Below are positions 44,147 through 53,495 of a stretch of 64,000 bases of DNA, piece by piece. Position 1 is the first letter of the stretch. Each line of letters begins with the position of its first letter. The stretch covers positions 62,001 to 126,000 of the forward strand of contig JAKSIK010000002.1 of NCBI GenBank assembly GCA_024398835.1. Reading direction: 5' to 3'. The DNA comes from Fibrobacter sp. Its GTDB lineage: Bacteria > Fibrobacterota > Fibrobacteria > Fibrobacterales > Fibrobacteraceae. The translations under genes and the position numbers were made by a program. The notes beneath the pieces were generated by a model that worked only from the letters and a program-made list of their open reading frames with translations, made no database searches and had not been told where the DNA came from.

Positions 44147-44232
44147 TGCGTCATTATATCTAGAATTTTCCAATAATTTTCTGTTTTGCGTCATTTTTTA
44201 TCAAATAATGCCGCATTTTATGCGTCATTATT
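44147..44232 (+). promoter_or_regulatory. Repeated TGCGTCATT operator-like sites upstream of fic
   Basis: TGCGTCATT occurs at 44147-44155, 44187-44195 and 44221-44229. The third is half of an inverted repeat, AATAATGCCGCA (44205-44216) with TGCGTCATTATT (44221-44232), one mismatch. A TATATT box follows at 44235-44240. The array suggests a repressor-binding region. Confidence 0.5.
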
Positions 44233-44234
44233 GC

Positions 44235-44240
44235 TATATT
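44235..44240 (+). promoter_or_regulatory. TATATT -10 box of the fic gene
   Basis: The box lies 18 bases before the ATG at 44259 and abuts the operator-like inverted repeat. Confidence 0.4.
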
Positions 44241-44258
44241 TACGCTATCGAGGCGATT

Positions 44259-45350
44259 ATGTACATTCACGAGAAACCGAATTGGACGCAATTTTACTGG
44301 AATGCTGCGGAGGTTGACCCTCTAGTGAGCAAGGTGTGTCATGCTCAGGGTGTGCTGTATGGCCGTCTTTTGGGCCTTGGTTTTGATAACCGCATCAAGA
44401 ATCTAGCGGATAACCTGACCAAGGATGTGGTTCGCTCGTCGGAAATTGAGGGAATTGAACTCAATATGGATGAGGTCCGCTCTTCGGTGGCGAACCGGCT
44501 TGGCATCGAGAATGACACGAACATCGCCCCGTCCCATAGGATAGAGGCGGTGGTGGAGGTGATGGTCTCTGCCATGGAGCATTATGACCAATTGCTGACC
44601 GACGAGAAATTGTGGGGCTGGCAGTCGGCGTTCTTTCAGGATGGTCATAGCCGCGGTTCCCGCCTAGAGGTGGGGAGGTACAGAACTTGCGAGGAGCAGG
44701 TGGTTTCTGGAATGTTCGGTAGGGAGCGCGTGCATTACGAGGCGCCCAAGCCCGAGCGGGTACCCTTTGAGATGCACCGCTTTTTGGAGTGGTTCAACGG
44801 CTACGATAACAAACCTTGGGTCATCCGTTCCGCAATAGCCCACTTCTGGTTTGTCTGCATTCACCCCTTTGAGGATGGCAATGGACGTTTGGCTCGAATT
44901 CTTGCGGATATGCAGCTTGCTCGGGGCGAGGAGCTGCGGATGCGTTTTTACAATGTGTCGGGCCAAATCAACAAGGACCGCAAAAACTACTACCGCATTC
45001 TGGAGGAAACTCAGAATGGTACGGGAGATATTACAAGGTGGCTGGTTTGGTTCATGCATACGCTCCTGTATTCTTTGCAGGAGGCGGAGGAGTGCCTGGA
45101 TCTGGTTCTTGTGAAGACAAACTTCTGGAACCATTTTGCGGAGGTGCCGCTGTCCGCCCGTCAGAAGAAAATCCTCAACCTGTATCTCAACGGTTATGAA
45201 GGGAAGATTTCTTCAAAGAATTGGGCCCACTTGGGGAAGTGTTCCTCGGATACGGCAAACCGCGACTTGCAGGACCTTTGCGAGAAGGGGCTCATCACCT
45301 GCGATGACATGCTGGCCAAGCGCCGCACATATCATCTGGTGCAGGTTTAG
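44259..45350 (+). CDS. Fic-family protein (putative AMPylase) with N-terminal DUF4172 and C-terminal winged helix
   Basis: The 363-residue protein begins MYIHEKPNWTQFYWNAAEV, a DUF4172-like N-terminus. The inhibitory motif SSEIEG (S-x-x-x-E-G) occurs near residue 59 and the Fic core HPFEDGNGRLARI begins at His202. Intact core residues predict AMP transfer onto a target protein, held off by the inhibitory helix. The C-terminal 80 residues contain a winged-helix-like segment (SARQKKILNLYLNGYEGK, then SSDTANRDLQDLCEKGLI). The ATG at 44259 is chosen because the frame upstream covers the promoter. It converges on parC with 12 bases between stops. Confidence 0.9.
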   Translation: MYIHEKPNWTQFYWNAAEVDPLVSKVCHAQGVLYGRLLGLGFDNRIKNLADNLTKDVVRSSEIEGIELNMDEVRSSVANRLGIENDTNIAPSHRIEAVVEVMVSAMEHYDQLLTDEKLWGWQSAFFQDGHSRGSRLEVGRYRTCEEQVVSGMFGRERVHYEAPKPERVPFEMHRFLEWFNGYDNKPWVIRSAIAHFWFVCIHPFEDGNGRLARILADMQLARGEELRMRFYNVSGQINKDRKNYYRILEETQNGTGDITRWLVWFMHTLLYSLQEAEECLDLVLVKTNFWNHFAEVPLSARQKKILNLYLNGYEGKISSKNWAHLGKCSSDTANRDLQDLCEKGLITCDDMLAKRRTYHLVQV

Positions 45351-45362
45351 AACAGTTTCTGG

Positions 45363-47903
45363 CTAGAACAAACTGGGTTCGTCCTGCTCGCCGTCGCCCT
45401 CTTCATCGGGGGCGCTGTCGTCGAAGGGGTCCGGCGGAGAGATGCGGCTCGTGCGCTTCACTTTCTGAGCGGTAAACTTGCTCCCTAGAGCCTTGTAGCC
45501 CTTTACATCGGCAACTTCCGTCAAATCCAGTTCTTCCTTCTGGACTTCGCGGCCTACCTGGTATTCCATGAGCTGGCGCGCATCATCCGTGGCGAAGAAT
45601 TCCACCATTCGGGAATCCTTGTGCTCGCTGATGAGGCTGAATTCCGTAGTCATGGGGCAGCCTTCCAGATTGAAACGCTTCACCATGTAGTTGAAGTTTC
45701 CGCCCTCAAAGTACAGGATGGTGAAAACCTGGTTCGGGTCGAACTTGTGGACATACTTGACGCCAGTTCCCACCAGGATGGGGTCCGCCATGTCGTGAAT
45801 GCGGGCGGTACCGTTCTCCTTCACGATGAGAATCTTGTCCTTCTCGCCGTATTCGCCAATCCGCTCGCCCTTCTTCTGGGTGCTGATGACGCCACTGAGG
45901 GCATCGAAGTACATGATGCGGGCGCCAAGGGTGCTCACGCCCTTGCGGATGCGCTTCACCGTCTTCACGGGATACTTGGTGACGATGTTGCCCATGGCTC
46001 CGCGGTTCTTCACTTCGATGGAACTGAAATCCACCTCGAAGTTCAATTTGATGCGCGGGCGGGGCTTCAGAACCACTTCCACGACTTCCGCTTCACCGTT
46101 CAGGTTGCTGGACATGTACAGGAGGCGGCTACCGGGCTTGTTCTTGCCCATGTAGTAATCCTTGTCGCGGGTCACGCCGCCAACGTTGAAGCGCTTGATG
46201 TAGGCCGTGCCATCCTTGCCATCCTGATGGATGACGTTATAGATGTGGCGCTCGTCTTCCTTGTTGAATTTCTCCACCAGGACGATGTCCTTACCTACGA
46301 AGTCCTTGTCGCTGACGCGGACCACCTTGAAGCTGCCGTCGGCCTTGAAGACGATGAGATCGTCGTATTCGCTCACGTCGAAGAGGTATTCCTCCTTCTT
46401 CATGCCGGTGCCGAGGAAGCCTTCCTTCCGGTTCACGTAGAGTTTCTGGTTGGCGAGGGCTACATGGACGGCGTTCACCATGCCGAATTCGCCGATTTCC
46501 GTTTTGCGGTCCTTGCCTTCGCCATACTTCTTCAGGATGTTCTTGAAGTGGTTGACGGCGTAGTCGGTAATGTGTTCCAAATCGTAGTGGACCTGGGCGA
46601 TTTTCTCGTCCAATTCCGCCATGAGTTCGTCGGCTTTTTTGCGGTCGAAGCGGCTGATGCGGCGGACCGGGATTTCGGCCAGTTTGAGGATTTCTTCACG
46701 GGTCACGCCACGGCGGAGATAGCGCTTTACGTATGGCTTTAAGCCTTCGTCGATGAGTTCCACCATCTCGTCGCGGTCTTTTGCCTTCTTGATGACCTCG
46801 TAGACTTCCTTCTCGATGAAGATTTTTTCCAGGCTGGTCATGTGCCAGCGGTCTTCCAGGTGCTTCAGCTGGTTTTCCAAATCCCACTTGAGGAGATCCA
46901 CCGTATGGTCTGTGGAAAGCTTCAAAATTTCCGTTGTACTCAGGAACTTCGGCTTCTTATCGACGATGACGCAGGAGTTTGCCGCCAGGGAAATCTGGCA
47001 GTCCGTGAAGGTGTAGAGGGCGTCGATTGCCATCTGGGGGTCGGTTCCCGGCTGCAGATGGATGAGAATCTCCACATTTTCGGCAGTGTGGTCCACAATC
47101 TGCTTGACTTTGATTTTCCCCTTGTCGTTGGCGGCAATGATGGAATCAATCAGCGTCTCTGTGGTGGTGCTGTAAGGGATTTCCTTGATGACGAGAGTCT
47201 TGTTGTCCAGCTTCTCGATGCGGGCGCGAACCTTCAGACGGCCGCCGCGTTCACCATCGTTGTATTCGCTAACATCGATGATGCCGCCGGTAAAGAAGTC
47301 CGGATACAGGGTGAACTTGCGGCCACGCAGGTAGTCAATGCTGGCCTGGCAAAGTTCCTTGAAGTTGTGGGGGAGGATTGTGGTGGCAAGGCCTGTGGCA
47401 ATGCCATCAGCACCTTGGGCGAGCAAGAGCGGGAATCTGGCCGGAAGCATCACCGGTTCCTGCTCCGTGCTGTCGTAGTTCGGGATCCATTCCGTAGTTT
47501 CCGGATTGAACAGCACTTCCAGGGCGAATGGCGTCAAACGGCCTTCAATATAACGGGGTGCTGCAGCCTCGTCGCCGGTAAGGGGGTTTCCCCAGTTACC
47601 TTGGGTATCCACCAGCAAATTCTTCTGGCCAATGTTCACCAGGGCGGAATAGATGGAAGCATCACCATGGGGGTGGAAGTGCATGGTGTCGCCCACAATA
47701 CCTGCCACCTTGTGGTACTTGCCGTCATTGGTCTTGAACATGGTGTGGAGAATGCGGCGTTGCACCGGCTTCAAACCATCTTCAAAATAGGGGACGGCAC
47801 GGTCTAGGATGGTATAGCTAGCATAGTCCAAAAACCAACCGTTGTAGAGTTTTTCCAGGTGGTTTGCGTTCGAAAGTCCGAGAGTATTCAGTTCTTCATC
47901 CAT
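45363..47903 (-). CDS. parC: DNA topoisomerase IV subunit A
   Basis: ParC cuts and rejoins DNA to separate replicated chromosomes. The 846-residue protein has the AGIVGDTMHFHPHGDASIY segment, the catalytic tyrosine in APRYIEGRL (Tyr118), the long coiled-coil domain and a C-terminal beta-propeller that ends in an acidic tail (DPFDDSAPDEEGDGEQDEP). The pattern resembles the ParC of Bacteroidetes more than GyrA. It lies 43 bases after parE. Confidence 0.92.
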   Translation of the reverse strand: MDEELNTLGLSNANHLEKLYNGWFLDYASYTILDRAVPYFEDGLKPVQRRILHTMFKTNDGKYHKVAGIVGDTMHFHPHGDASIYSALVNIGQKNLLVDTQGNWGNPLTGDEAAAPRYIEGRLTPFALEVLFNPETTEWIPNYDSTEQEPVMLPARFPLLLAQGADGIATGLATTILPHNFKELCQASIDYLRGRKFTLYPDFFTGGIIDVSEYNDGERGGRLKVRARIEKLDNKTLVIKEIPYSTTTETLIDSIIAANDKGKIKVKQIVDHTAENVEILIHLQPGTDPQMAIDALYTFTDCQISLAANSCVIVDKKPKFLSTTEILKLSTDHTVDLLKWDLENQLKHLEDRWHMTSLEKIFIEKEVYEVIKKAKDRDEMVELIDEGLKPYVKRYLRRGVTREEILKLAEIPVRRISRFDRKKADELMAELDEKIAQVHYDLEHITDYAVNHFKNILKKYGEGKDRKTEIGEFGMVNAVHVALANQKLYVNRKEGFLGTGMKKEEYLFDVSEYDDLIVFKADGSFKVVRVSDKDFVGKDIVLVEKFNKEDERHIYNVIHQDGKDGTAYIKRFNVGGVTRDKDYYMGKNKPGSRLLYMSSNLNGEAEVVEVVLKPRPRIKLNFEVDFSSIEVKNRGAMGNIVTKYPVKTVKRIRKGVSTLGARIMYFDALSGVISTQKKGERIGEYGEKDKILIVKENGTARIHDMADPILVGTGVKYVHKFDPNQVFTILYFEGGNFNYMVKRFNLEGCPMTTEFSLISEHKDSRMVEFFATDDARQLMEYQVGREVQKEELDLTEVADVKGYKALGSKFTAQKVKRTSRISPPDPFDDSAPDEEGDGEQDEPSLF

Positions 47904-47946
47904 AATTTATAGCCTTTGGGGTCGCGGCGCTTTCCATTTCCTCAAA

Positions 47947-49806
47947 TTAAAGTTCTTCCACAGCTTCGGTTCTCAGGTTTTCCACGATGTAGTCCTGGCG
48001 GGCCTGAGTGTTCTTGCCCATGTAGTATTCCAGCATCTTGCCGAGGGAGGCGTCGGGAGGCATAGTCACGCTTTCTAGGCGCATGTCCTCGCCGATAAAG
48101 TTCTTGAACTCATCCGGGTTCACTTCGCCAAGGCCTTTGAATCGGGTGATTTCCACTTCGCCCTTGCCCTTGGAGAGTTCATCCTTCGCCATGTCGCGCT
48201 CGTTTTCGTCGTAGCAGAAGCGGGTCTCGTACTTGGCGCCCTGCTTCTGGCGCACGCGGAACAGCGGCGTCTGGAGAATGTACAGGTGCTTCTGCTCCAC
48301 CAGTTCCGGGAAGAACTGCAGGAAGAATGTCATCATGAGAAGGCGGATGTGCATGCCGTCCACATCGGCATCGGTAGCGATGATCACCTTGTCGTAGCGG
48401 AGGTCTTCGAGGCCGTTCTCGATGTTCAATGCCGCCTGGAGCAGGTTCATTTCCTCATTCTCGTACACCAGTTTCTTGGTGAGGCCAAAGCTGTTCTTGG
48501 GCTTACCGCGGAGGCTGAAGACCGCCTGGGTCTTGGGGTTCCTTGCCTTGGTGATGGAGCCGGATGCAGAATTACCCTCGGTAATGAAAATCATGGTCTC
48601 GTTGCGGAGAGGGTTCTTCGCGTCGCTCAAATGGACGCTGCAGTCGCGGAGCTTCTTGTTGTTGAGGTTTGCCTTCTTGGCGCGCTCGTTGGCCAGTTTC
48701 TTCACGCCAGCCAGTTCCTTGCGGAGCTTTTCGTTCTGGTTGATGCGGTCGAGAATGGCCTTTGCCACCGTTTCGTTCTTGTGGAGGTAGTTGTCCAGTT
48801 CCTTCGAGACGTTATCCACAATCCAGGAGCGGAGCGCGGGTCCGTTGGGAGCGGTAGTGGTGCTGCCCAGCTTTGTCTTGGTCTGGGATTCGAAAACCGG
48901 CTCCTGAATGCGCACGGAAACAGCGCCGATGATGCAGTTGCGCACATCGCTTGCGTCGAATTCCTTCTTGAAGTGGTCGCGGATGCCCTTGACCACGGCT
49001 TCGCGGAAGGCCGCCAGATGGGTACCGCCCTGGGTGGTGTGCTGGCCGTTCACAAAGCTGAAGTAGTGTTCCCCTTCCTGGTTGGAGTGGGTGAGGGCGA
49101 ACTCCAGATCCTTCAACTTGCAGTGGATGATGTCGTAGCGGATGGAATCGTCCACGCGGGATTTGAGCAAATCCAGAAGGCCGTTGGGGCTCACGTAGGT
49201 CTTGTCGTTCATGACCATGGTGAGACCCGTGTTCAGGTAGGCGTAGTTCCAGATTTTCTCCTCCATGTAGGCGGGGAGGAAGCGGTAATTCTTGAAAAGG
49301 CTCGCGTCGGGTTCGAAGTAGATTTCGGTGCCGTTCTTCCCGCTGGTGGCGCATTCACGATATTCCTTCACCAGAATGCCCTTGCTGAATTCGGCCCGTT
49401 TGCAGCGGCCGTCACGGAAACTCTGGACCACGAAGTTTGTGGAGAGGGCGTTCACCGCCTTTGTACCCACGCCGTTCATGCCCACGGACTTCTGGAAGGC
49501 CTCGGAATCGTACTTTCCGCCGGTGTTCATCTTGGAGACGCAGTCCACCACCTTGCCAAGAGGAATGCCGCGGCCAAAGTCCCGGACCCGGCAGGAGTGG
49601 TCGCTCATCTCGATGATAATCTTCTTGCCTGCGCCCATGGCGAATTCGTCGATGGAGTTGTCGATGACTTCTTTCGCAAGAACGTAGATGCCGTCGTCGG
49701 GGCTCTGTCCGTCCCCAAGTTTACCGATGTACATGCCCGGACGCATCCGGATATGCTCGTACCACTCCAAAGTCTTGATGTTTCTCTCGTCGTAATTACT
49801 TGCCAT
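47947..49806 (-). CDS. parE: DNA topoisomerase IV subunit B
   Basis: ParE is the ATPase partner of ParC. The 619-residue protein has the GHKL ATP-binding motifs ([15 protein letters not shown], then [10 protein letters not shown]), [11 protein letters not shown], and the TOPRIM motifs [10 protein letters not shown] and [15 protein letters not shown], followed by [11 protein letters not shown]. parE and parC form an operon, parE first. Confidence 0.94.
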   Translation of the reverse strand: MASNYDERNIKTLEWYEHIRMRPGMYIGKLGDGQSPDDGIYVLAKEVIDNSIDEFAMGAGKKIIIEMSDHSCRVRDFGRGIPLGKVVDCVSKMNTGGKYDSEAFQKSVGMNGVGTKAVNALSTNFVVQSFRDGRCKRAEFSKGILVKEYRECATSGKNGTEIYFEPDASLFKNYRFLPAYMEEKIWNYAYLNTGLTMVMNDKTYVSPNGLLDLLKSRVDDSIRYDIIHCKLKDLEFALTHSNQEGEHYFSFVNGQHTTQGGTHLAAFREAVVKGIRDHFKKEFDASDVRNCIIGAVSVRIQEPVFESQTKTKLGSTTTAPNGPALRSWIVDNVSKELDNYLHKNETVAKAILDRINQNEKLRKELAGVKKLANERAKKANLNNKKLRDCSVHLSDAKNPLRNETMIFITEGNSASGSITKARNPKTQAVFSLRGKPKNSFGLTKKLVYENEEMNLLQAALNIENGLEDLRYDKVIIATDADVDGMHIRLLMMTFFLQFFPELVEQKHLYILQTPLFRVRQKQGAKYETRFCYDENERDMAKDELSKGKGEVEITRFKGLGEVNPDEFKNFIGEDMRLESVTMPPDASLGKMLEYYMGKNTQARQDYIVENLRTEAVEEL

Positions 49807-50020
49807 AGATTCGCCTTAAAACAGTCGTAAAAAGTGCAATTGCCGTTTTTGACCCAATTTTAACAATTTTTTGAACATTCGTGGTGGATACATTGTTCAT
49901 AAACGGGTGTTTAAGAATATGCGCCGCCACATGACGAAATCAAATATAATAAAAAATTTTGACAAAGAGTGTCAATTTGTGCACTATATGATTTTTTTGA
50001 GATGGCCGATGAATCGATTA

Positions 50021-50206
50021 TTAGGAAATCTTGAATTGCTCGATTTCTTCTAGCGACATTTTGCTGATGTCTTTACCTGTTGCTGCAGCAAATTTTGCTA
50101 GTTCCAACAGATTAACATTCCCTTGAGGCGGAAGTTTCGTTGGGTCGGGCACATAAACCGACAGTGGTTCAGCGGCTATAAGGGAATCCTTATTAGTTCC
50201 ACTCAT
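50021..50206 (-). CDS. Small protein partner of the GNAT-like gene (61 aa)
   Basis: The product begins MSGTNKDSLIAAEPLSVYVP and ends TGKDISKMSLEEIEQFKIS. The ATG at 50206 has a strong GGAGG site at 50216-50220 within the upstream gene, and the two reading frames overlap by 14 bases, so translation is coupled. I do not recognise a family. The conserved-looking NLLELAKFAAATGK segment is probably helical. In an AT-rich segment with its own promoter, it looks like an accessory two-gene unit. Confidence 0.65.
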   Translation of the reverse strand: MSGTNKDSLIAAEPLSVYVPDPTKLPPQGNVNLLELAKFAAATGKDISKMSLEEIEQFKIS

Positions 50207-50747
50207 ATGTATAAACCTCCAAGAGTTTTTGTGCCGCCGGGATGCCTAGCATAAATTGATAAGGATGCAAACGTCCCAAATAAGAGCATCCTAGAACTTC
50301 AATATAGTGTTTTAATAACTCATTGTTAAGGGCAAAGCCATAAACAACCCCTTCAAATCCCCATTGTTTTGATTTATCTACCGCTATTGCAAATAAATGC
50401 CCTCCAACTCCACTATACTTCTGCGTCCCAAAAGCATGTTTATTGTTCCAGGGAGCAGCACAAGCCCAATGCAGGTAAGCTGCCTTCATTACGTCATCTC
50501 TCCTGATTCCGACAAGACCTTGAATTTGATTGTCGTCTTTTAAAACCAATGCATAAATTTCGACATTCTGGGGCATAGTCTCCCAATCAACGCCCCAGCC
50601 ATTTTTTTCGGTAAACATCTTAATGCAAGATTTACTTTCAACTCTAAATACAAATGTTTCCTTTAACGCTCCCGTTTCTATTTCCTTCAGACAAGGAACG
50701 ACTTCATCTACCCATATATTAACACAACCATTCTGAATATTTGGCAT
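50193..50747 (-). CDS. GNAT-like acetyltransferase-fold protein
   Basis: The 184-residue product has a GNAT-like core: IYALVLKDDNQIQGLVGIRR (strand 4 region), then GVGGHLFAIAVDKSKQWGFE (pyrophosphate-loop-like and helix 3), then YGFALNNELLKHYIEVLGC. The ATG at 50747 is chosen because AGAGGTG lies just upstream on the minus strand; an upstream ATG at 50831 would put the start inside a hairpin. Coupled to the 61-residue gene, it could be an acetyltransferase in a toxin-antitoxin or modification unit; the substrate is unknown. Confidence 0.6.
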   Translation of the reverse strand: MPNIQNGCVNIWVDEVVPCLKEIETGALKETFVFRVESKSCIKMFTEKNGWGVDWETMPQNVEIYALVLKDDNQIQGLVGIRRDDVMKAAYLHWACAAPWNNKHAFGTQKYSGVGGHLFAIAVDKSKQWGFEGVVYGFALNNELLKHYIEVLGCSYLGRLHPYQFMLGIPAAQKLLEVYTYEWN

Positions 50748-50809
50748 ATTGCACCTCTTAATGTTTGACTTTATTTTTGAGGCGTCCTTGAATACGGCAA
50801 TGCCATATA

Positions 50810-50848
50810 AAACAAAAACGCACTTCTCCATTCGATAGGGAAGCGCGT
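50810..50848 (-). terminator. Hairpin with T-run in the leader of the GNAT-like gene
   Basis: On the minus strand, ACGCGCTTCCC (50848-50838) pairs with GGAGAAGTGCGT (50829-50818), then TTTTGTT follows. It begins about where transcription from the upstream promoter would start. Confidence 0.5.
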
Positions 50849-50856
50849 CAGAAAGA

Positions 50857-50884
50857 ATTATAGTTAATACGCGGTGTTTGGCAA
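50857..50884 (-). promoter_or_regulatory. Promoter of the GNAT-like cassette
   Basis: On the minus strand TTGCCA (50884-50879) and TATAAT (50862-50857) are 16 bases apart, a near-consensus promoter. Confidence 0.6.
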
Positions 50885-50989
50885 GGGATGTAAAAACATT
50901 TTACAATCAGCCTCATTCAAACAACTCAATTTTCCCCGTGCTCCAAAAGAACCACTATAAGACATTATGAAGGAAACGAGTGCGGACTA

Positions 50990-51054
50990 GAGCGCTATGG
51001 GGCTTGTCCCTAACAAGCGAGCGTCATAAGACCGATTCAAAGCACAGCTTTGAA
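50990..51054 (-). repeat. Conserved 3' tail element, copy A
   Basis: Directly after the FISUMP pseudogene, TTCAAAGC/GCTTTGAA (51036-51054) forms a hairpin; then, in gene direction, come CGGTCTTATGACGCTCG, CTTGTTAGGGAC and a CTAG. Copies B (52215-52283) and C (57390-57490) follow the other FISUMP genes. Confidence 0.75.
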
Positions 51055-52137
51055 CTAATCCTTGATACAGCGGACGGAGAACGCGCTGGACTTATTGTAG
51101 TTGCTCAGGTTGGCACTCTCGCCGTTGTCCAATCGCATGTGGTAGGCGGAGTACTCATCCAGTTCGCTAGACGACCAGAAGTAGGCGCTGGTGCCCAATT
51201 CGCGGAAATTGCCATTGAAGAGTCTGATGCCTGCAGGTACAGCGGAAAAGCCGTAGCTATCCCCTCTATTGCGTCCATTCCAACTGAGGAATTCCGTCAG
51301 GCTGGACTTCAGCTCTGTTCCCGCCGTATTTATTCCTCCAACGTTCGTGAACAAGGTATCCCATTCCGCCTTGCTGGGCAGGTGCCAGCCGGCGGGGCAA
51401 ACGCCCTTAACAACAGCCAGCCAACAGGGTTTACCATATCCGCAGGTCCGGGGATTTTTAGAATCATTTGCCAAGCCAACCGAGTCAATAGCTGCCGCCC
51501 AGGTGTATAGGCGACCACCTCGATCGAGGCAATTGACACTATATTTGTCGTAGCAATAACTCAACGTGTCTTCGTAGTCCCTAAACGGGACTTCCTAGTT
51601 CAAATTCTGCGCCATCCAGGTCTGTGCATCATCACCCTCGCCGATGGTCACCACCTTGTACACCTGATTGTCGCGAGTATCCAGGATTTCGCCATAGATG
51701 ATGCCTGCCTTAAGGTAGGTCGTATCAACACAATTGTATGTGCCGCAATCATAGGTGCCGGAAGGCATCACCTCCGCCACCGCTTCACTGGAACTGCTTT
51801 CTTCCTCGCTGGAGCTAGATTGCTTCGCTCCCGAGCTGCTTGCAATGACGTTGGAAGAAGAACTTTCCTCTGCAATCGAGGAACTGCTCTCAGCCTCGCT
51901 GCTGGAACTGGTTGCTTCTTCGCTGGAGGAGGAATCTCCCTTCTTGGCTTCGGAACTGCTGGACTTCTTATCGGCGGCGCTGGACTTGCCCTCTTCTTCA
52001 ACGGAGGAAGAGGATTTGTCCTCAACCTCGATGGAAGAACTAGACTCCTCTTCAGGACCACTGGAACTGTCGTCGCCGCAGGCGCTGAACAGAGCAAATG
52101 TCGCGAGAATTGCGGAGGAGAGTAGCAGTTTCTTCAT
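51055..52137 (-). pseudogene. FISUMP-domain lipoprotein interrupted by an in-frame amber codon
   Basis: Reading from the ATG at 52137, a signal peptide (MKKLLLSSAILATFALFSAC) and a polyserine linker lead to QTWMAQNLN, then TAG (51595-51597), then EVPFRDYEDTLSYCYDKYS in the same frame, continuing through the FISUMP motif GVCPAGWHLPSKAEWDTL to SAFSVRCIKD. Intact paralogues have Tyr (TAT) after AQNLN, so a single substitution (TAT or TAC to TAG) explains the break. Nothing else is missing. If amber were suppressed or read through, a full 360-residue protein would result. Confidence 0.85.
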
Positions 52138-52214
52138 ATGTGAATCCTTCTGTGGAATTGCGCCCAAAAGTAGAAAAAACACTGGTGGCTCTGTCAAGTC
52201 AATCTGCACAGTAG

Positions 52215-52283
52215 ACTAGAAAGCTATGGGGGTAGTCCTTGACAAGCGAGCGTCATAGGACCGATTCAAAGCACTGCTTTGAA
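52215..52283 (-). repeat. Conserved 3' tail element, copy B
   Basis: TTCAAAGC/GCTTTGAA (52265-52283), then, in gene direction, CGGTCCTATGACGCTCG, CTTGTCAAGGAC and CTAG, closely matching copy A. Confidence 0.75.
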
Positions 52284-53459
52284 CTAGTCCTTGATACAAC
52301 GGACGGAGAACGCGTAGTTCTTATCGTCGTCGTACAGGCCGGCATACTCGCCGTTGAAGCTTAAGTCCATGATGTAGGCGACGTCGCTATTGATCATCTC
52401 GCTAGACGACCAGAAAAAGGCGTCGTAGCCGGCATTGACGAAATAGCCATTGTAGTATCTGTCGCCTGCAGGGAGAGCAGAAAAGCCGGAGTAGTCGATA
52501 CCCTTGGTTGACTCGGAATAATAGCCCCATCCATCCTCCGACTTCAACATTCTTCCAGCCCCATAATAATACCAGTATGAGGAGTGATCGTCTATACTTG
52601 TTGCCATAGGTTCAAGCAAGCGTTTCCACTCGGCTAAGCTGGGCAGGTGCCAGCCTTTGGGGCAGACGCCACGGATGGCTCCGCTCGCACCGCATGCAGC
52701 ATCAATGTCGCAGCCCTCACCATCAGACGAAAACACCCCCGCGGAGTCCATGGCGGCACTCCACAGATAGAGACGGCCATACTTGGCGCAAGAGTCCGCC
52801 TTGCCATTGTAGCAGAAACTGGAGGAATCCAATGACGATGTCCGCACATTATATGCATAGTTCAGATTCTGCGCCATCCACACCTGGTCGCCGATGGTCA
52901 CCACCTTGTACACCTGATTGTCGCGAGTATCCAGGATTTCGCCATAGCCATTAGTATCAAGCATATCCCGATTCAGATATTCCGTAGAAACGCAATTGTA
53001 CGAGGCGCAATTATAGGTGTCAGAAGGCATCACCTCCGCCACCGCTTCACTGGAACTGCTCTCTTCCTCGCTGGAGCTAGATTGCTTCGCAGACGAACTG
53101 CTCTCTTCACTGCTGGAAGAGACGTCCTCGCTAGAGCTGGATTGCTTCGCTCCCGAGGAGCTCGCAATGACGCTGGAGGAAGAACTTTCCTCTGCAATCG
53201 AGGAACTGCTCTCAGCCTCGCTGCTGGAACTGGTTGCTTCTTCGCTGGAGGAGGAGTCGCCCTTCTTGGCCTCGGAACTGCTGGACTTCTTATCGGCGGC
53301 GCTGGACTTGCCCTCTTCTTCAACAGAGGAAGAGGATTTTTCCTCAACCTCGATGGAGGAAGAGGATTCCTCTTCCGGGCCAGAGGAGCTGTCGTCACCG
53401 CAGGCGCTGAACAGGGCAAATGTCGCTAGAATCGCGGAGGAGAGTAGTAGTTTCTTCAT
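52284..53459 (-). CDS. FISUMP-domain lipoprotein with polyserine linker
   Basis: The 391-residue product has a lipoprotein signal (MKKLLLSSAILATFALFSAC), about 110 residues of Ser/Glu-rich linker (SSSS runs), and a C-terminal FISUMP domain (TIGR02145-like): YGEILDTRDNQVYKVVTIGD, QVWMAQNLNYAYNV, the GVCPKGWHLPSLAEWKRLL motif and SGFSALPAGDRYYNGYF. The domain is a Fibrobacter hallmark on surface proteins, probably carbohydrate- or cell-surface-related; its function is not established. Its N-terminal half is nearly identical to the pseudogene next to it, so the pair arose by recent tandem duplication. Confidence 0.85.
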   Translation of the reverse strand: MKKLLLSSAILATFALFSACGDDSSSGPEEESSSSIEVEEKSSSSVEEEGKSSAADKKSSSSEAKKGDSSSSEEATSSSSEAESSSSIAEESSSSSVIASSSGAKQSSSSEDVSSSSEESSSSAKQSSSSEEESSSSEAVAEVMPSDTYNCASYNCVSTEYLNRDMLDTNGYGEILDTRDNQVYKVVTIGDQVWMAQNLNYAYNVRTSSLDSSSFCYNGKADSCAKYGRLYLWSAAMDSAGVFSSDGEGCDIDAACGASGAIRGVCPKGWHLPSLAEWKRLLEPMATSIDDHSSYWYYYGAGRMLKSEDGWGYYSESTKGIDYSGFSALPAGDRYYNGYFVNAGYDAFFWSSSEMINSDVAYIMDLSFNGEYAGLYDDDKNYAFSVRCIKD

Positions 53460-53495
53460 ATGTGAATCCTTCTGTGGAATTGCGCCTCAAATGTT

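Noticed and set aside
48286..49830. 514-codon plus-strand frame
   Set aside because: It is antisense to parE.
51055..51564. Separate short FISUMP gene starting at an internal ATG or TTG
   Set aside because: It is in frame with the upstream lipoprotein half and lacks a signal peptide and ribosome binding site; a broken single gene is simpler.
52900..53460. Serine-codon repeats as a DNA repeat element
   Set aside because: They encode polyserine linkers in frame and reflect protein composition rather than an independent element.
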